A DNA stretch of 64,000 bases from Amoebidium appalachense. Lineage: Eukaryota > Ichthyosporea. Under the pieces are notes generated by a model. It had not been told where the DNA came from. It worked only from the letters and a program-made list of their open reading frames with translations, and ran no database searches. Positions 43,101-64,000 of this stretch are shown here, piece after piece. The position numbers were made by a program, and so were the translations under genes. Each line of letters opens with the position of its first letter. Positions within the stretch are counted from its first letter, which is position 1. Where the stretch lies: the NCBI GenBank assembly GCA_963693365.1, contig CAVNZM010000003.1, positions 1,116,001 through 1,180,000 on the forward strand, written 5' to 3'.

Positions 43101-43359
43101 TAATAAGTATAAGGTGGCATCATTTGCATGCCCAAACAACACACACACACACCAGTTTAACCGGTCATGTATCGCCAAATGTAGTTTGATAGACCACATA
43201 ATACCGCAACACACACACGTCACATTCACAACAGACACCCAGAAAGATAGCCTACCTGTAAATTACAACATCCTTGATTTTATACTAAACACGCGTAACT
43301 ACGACCTGTTTATTAGATGTATTGATTGGCTTGAGAAACACATCACTACAAAATTATAG
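40165..43359 (+). CDS. LINE ORF2: APE-type endonuclease and reverse transcriptase (1064 aa)
   Basis: Nicks target DNA and reverse-transcribes the element RNA there. Endonuclease domain, residues 1-220: N10 in WNAR, E46 in ICETQ, D135 and N137 in GDFN, and SDH at 207-209, which are all the catalytic positions expected. Reverse transcriptase at about 450-720: FRPITL, D542 in FIDWKTAYD, GLLQGSLLSPFLFNLFIDDL at 598-617, and YADD at 638-641. A C-terminal Cys/His-containing region follows. The frame has no stop or frameshift over 3.2 kb, so this copy is probably young. Its coding sequence is free of the homopolymers that surround it. Confidence 0.95.
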   Translation: MPNLSFFFWNARTLGPQKGLPPGTLDDKISYIQQQTNNHTFTVICETQFKNHHKFNSTLVDTSTHPGYAKNRGIIVLAAPHVRVKCKPVAKTEFSVSIEFLSNVFTFVYYPPSMSVVELTHELSQLPMSTVILGDFNTRLHHTDTLQVSVGYPSKPPERAIPLARYVQSHTLRFPQISHAHNTDWGVAFWPSTMSKLSLPPNLSRSSDHSPILFLPKISLDLLPPPPPTFRLRLSQLKSQWGRVDVCVCYATKHPIYMRLLESAQARPDSHLVLDTCTNFIVDDLIDLGDYAGGGRKEYPDALLLPNTTPARLGEPLSQKESLRRLASMNRFGPPARIIGDTTGDPLIDSDKYFSELFKDRTPAQKPIVWPVDPSIPIESILPFFSPDAIWSVISSYSSSKSCGPDGLPAGFLKILVPSYPQKESDRAIKPDLTIMLSSLFSWCVKCGHVPSSWLDTLVIPIVKKDSEGPISSFRPITLTQVVRRFFEACLLRLFAHHPRFQSILHIHPCQSAFRKNNSCYVQIMALHDSMQVGAQYVGFIDWKTAYDSVSPGLLWEKLAARGVPHCIGVLLEALLSQTYGRAVVNGHLSYGFARTRGLLQGSLLSPFLFNLFIDDLAVKIYAENDDPINNFPPALLYADDLSLLARTPRRLQRLFDVVSEWCKANLMILNIDKCGVLVPDIANNLHTFTLSSKPVPIVPEYKYLGVPVDSVGVMFPHMVEKRVELARKRLAFFSANIFKDTPLHPSIRLTFIRTFVFPACEYGLPLLAAWIKKERTRALKPLANFLEAEVASFLSNNCCKPGPVTLSIYGLVPIAARVSYLALKFNKHISRLKKYLPSHPLFSIRPVPSSPLPSFLPSLSPSPLGTNTNKPRNSVCVTLDCHLLIKHVHNHKIITQYNKWKKIPNDTRPDESIHLEKLSLMSRFIYTDRLNHIAKYGTRKCITPKYILPSCRTGLSLADGIIDQLPRFYCTRAIQWRSNKYKVASFACPNNTHTHQFNRSCIAKCSLIDHIIPQHTHVTFTTDTQKDSLPVNYNILDFILNTRNYDLFIRCIDWLEKHITTKL

Positions 43360-43364
43360 CGCAC

Positions 43365-43380
43365 GCGCACACACACACAC

Positions 43381-43436
<56 letters not shown>
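43365..43436. repeat. (CA)n in the LINE 3' region
   Basis: CA array six bases after the ORF2 stop. A shorter version sits at the same place in the truncated copy at 20277, so it is part of the element. Confidence 0.9.
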
Positions 43437-43437
<1 letters not shown>

Positions 43438-43469
43438 CCAGCTGATACCGAGTGTCCCGAGGGGAGCCC

Positions 43470-43509
<40 letters not shown>

Positions 43510-43660
43510 GGGGAACCCCAACTAATTGATTTCTCCTTGTAGTCTTTATGGTGTCTCGTAGAGAAAGTAAACCCTGATATATAGTCACCACCCGACATCT
43601 ATGTACGTGATCATGATATACCGCTGAGGGGATATTCCGAGCAAAACCCCCCCCCCCATA

Positions 43661-44171
43661 CCTGAGACTGGTTCTCTTTGCCTCGAGTAAACAGCGTAAA
43701 CCCCATAGTTATATATGGTAAGTAAATAGCTATTTTAGGGCAAAAAGCAGTTGATTGGCAGACGTGGTATTCGGCGGTGAGCCGCCTTGTCTCAACACGG
43801 AAACAAGAGCAGAAAGTTTCCAATCGAAGTTTCTTTCCGTTTTTTCAAGGTTCACTTAGAAATTTTACATAGTCGTTCCAATCTAGTGTTTACAGACGGG
43901 CCTATATCACGAAGCTTTGGCGGCCAAGCCTTAAAGCCATATTAGGAAAAGTCAGTTAGAGTCGATTGGCTTGGGACCAAATCTGTCGATAGCTGCAGGA
44001 CTTAGTACTGAGCTAGAGGGTTTCGTGCCTTGGCTTTATGCATGCCGAGGTGAATTCTTTGTGTTTCCCGTAAGCCTGCTACGAGGTTTAGTTATTTGGT
44101 TTCTTGGCACTACAAGCACTGGGTATGCATGTGAGGAGTCCCGCCCGCTGACTCCGGCGGAGAGACTCGAC
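43661..44171. other. Region 5' of the GH36 gene
   Basis: Unique-looking sequence between the LINE C-run and the proposed GH36 ATG at 44172. The frame of the first exon is open upstream to about 43971 but has no other in-frame ATG. No clear TATA or initiator element stands out. Confidence 0.35.
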
Positions 44172-63432
<19,261 letters not shown>

Positions 63433-63437
63433 AACAG

Positions 63438-63472
<35 letters not shown>

Positions 63473-64000
63473 TCTCCCCGCCCCCCCCCCCCCCCTCCCC
63501 TTCTCCTTCCCACCCCATCCTACCCCACCACCTCCCCTTCCCTGCTCCACCCGCCTCTTTGGGCCTATGTAACAGTATAGTACCCTCACATCTTCCGTTA
63601 TTTTCGTGTTTCTTTGTTTCTTTGTTGCATACACACAACTGCATACTTTGGATGCCTATGTATGTACACGTGTAATCACATTTCTGGCGACGCACTCACA
63701 GGATAATATACATTTTAAAACGCCTTGCAGTCCCTCATTTAGGTTTAACCTGTGGGCATGGGGCCCTGGGATTAAGAAATAAAAGGCACGATCTATGTCC
63801 TTTAGTTTTAGTGTCGCTGCATGACCACTTTCGTATGTTTTGATGCACCGAATATGTACGGATTGTGTAGCAATAAACCAGTTGAATTAATTCGTGATTT
63901 TGATAAATGACATGTCGGTTGAGTGACAAACTGATGAAAAGAAATTGTTGGTGTGGTTTTTGACTGAATTTCGTGTCTGTCTGCAAATTGTGTTGGTTGG
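63433..64000 (+). other. GH36 3' flank with polyadenylation signals
   Basis: A C-run (63440-63470) and C-rich tract directly follow the stop, then ordinary sequence. AATAAA occurs at 63778-63783 and 63872-63877; either could serve GH36. No further gene is visible to the window end. Confidence 0.55.

Larger units (their letters stand above)
39873..43650 (+). mobile_element. Non-LTR retrotransposon (LINE), 5'-truncated
   Basis: Parts in order: ORF1 remnant, intact ORF2, (CA)n (43365-43436), a conserved block from CCAGCTGATACC, an A-run (43474-43508), and a further 140 bases ending GCAAAA plus a C-run (about 43642-43660). The piece after the A-run also occurs at 20375-20520. It therefore belongs to the element, and the A-run is internal rather than the terminal tail. 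I could not define a target-site duplication. Confidence 0.85.

Noticed and set aside
43474-43508. A-run taken as the LINE's terminal poly(A) tail
   Set aside because: The same 140 bases follow the A-run in the copy at 20375-20520, so the A-run is internal to the element.

Overview
The window is nuclear DNA from a eukaryote with long introns. It carries four multi-exon protein genes, one intact non-LTR retrotransposon (LINE), one intronic tRNA gene, and a very high load of homopolymer and microsatellite tracts. The mix of a BAR-PH-ArfGAP-ankyrin protein, a Dbl-type RhoGEF, a MYND protein and a raffinose-synthase-like GH36 enzyme would suit a protist, for instance a unicellular relative of animals. 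That placement is inference; nothing here fixes the species.

Layout. 1-2.6 kb: repeats downstream of the first gene. 2.6-19.6 kb (minus): an ACAP-type ArfGAP gene with about 22 short exons (BAR, PH, ArfGAP, ankyrin). 20.2-21.0 kb: a decayed LINE-related fragment interrupted by the 3' end of a younger LINE. 21-26.6 kb: mostly unassigned, with exon-like stretches. 26.6-34.4 kb (minus): an eight-exon, 757-aa RhoGEF (IQ, DH, PH, DEP, coiled coil). 34.4-37.7 kb: relatively clean intergenic DNA. 37.7-39.6 kb (minus): a two-exon, 308-aa MYND zinc-finger protein. 39.9-43.65 kb (plus): a LINE with an ORF1 remnant and an intact 1064-aa endonuclease/reverse transcriptase. 44.2-63.4 kb (plus): a GH36 gene modelled with 24 exons, about 798 aa, with a tRNA-Val(CAC) inside one intron. 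I assigned exon borders by hand from splice signals, reading frame and domain similarity. Phases agree throughout the RhoGEF, MYND and GH36 models and through most of the ArfGAP model.

The ArfGAP and RhoGEF products would act on small GTPases (Arf and Rho families) at membranes and the cytoskeleton; the GH36 enzyme would act on galactosyl sugars. There is no operon-like logic.

The most unusual layer is the repeat landscape. A dispersed SINE-like family ends in AAAC followed by a long C-run. Nearly every copy inside a gene lies in the sense orientation of its host, and some C-tails run straight into the 3' splice site. The LINE ends in the same way (GCAAAA plus a C-run), so the two may share retrotransposition machinery. 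This could be the seed of the poly-C/poly-G tracts that fill the introns. Several (CA)n arrays directly supply the splice-acceptor AG, and one acceptor next to a 96-base array lacks the AG.
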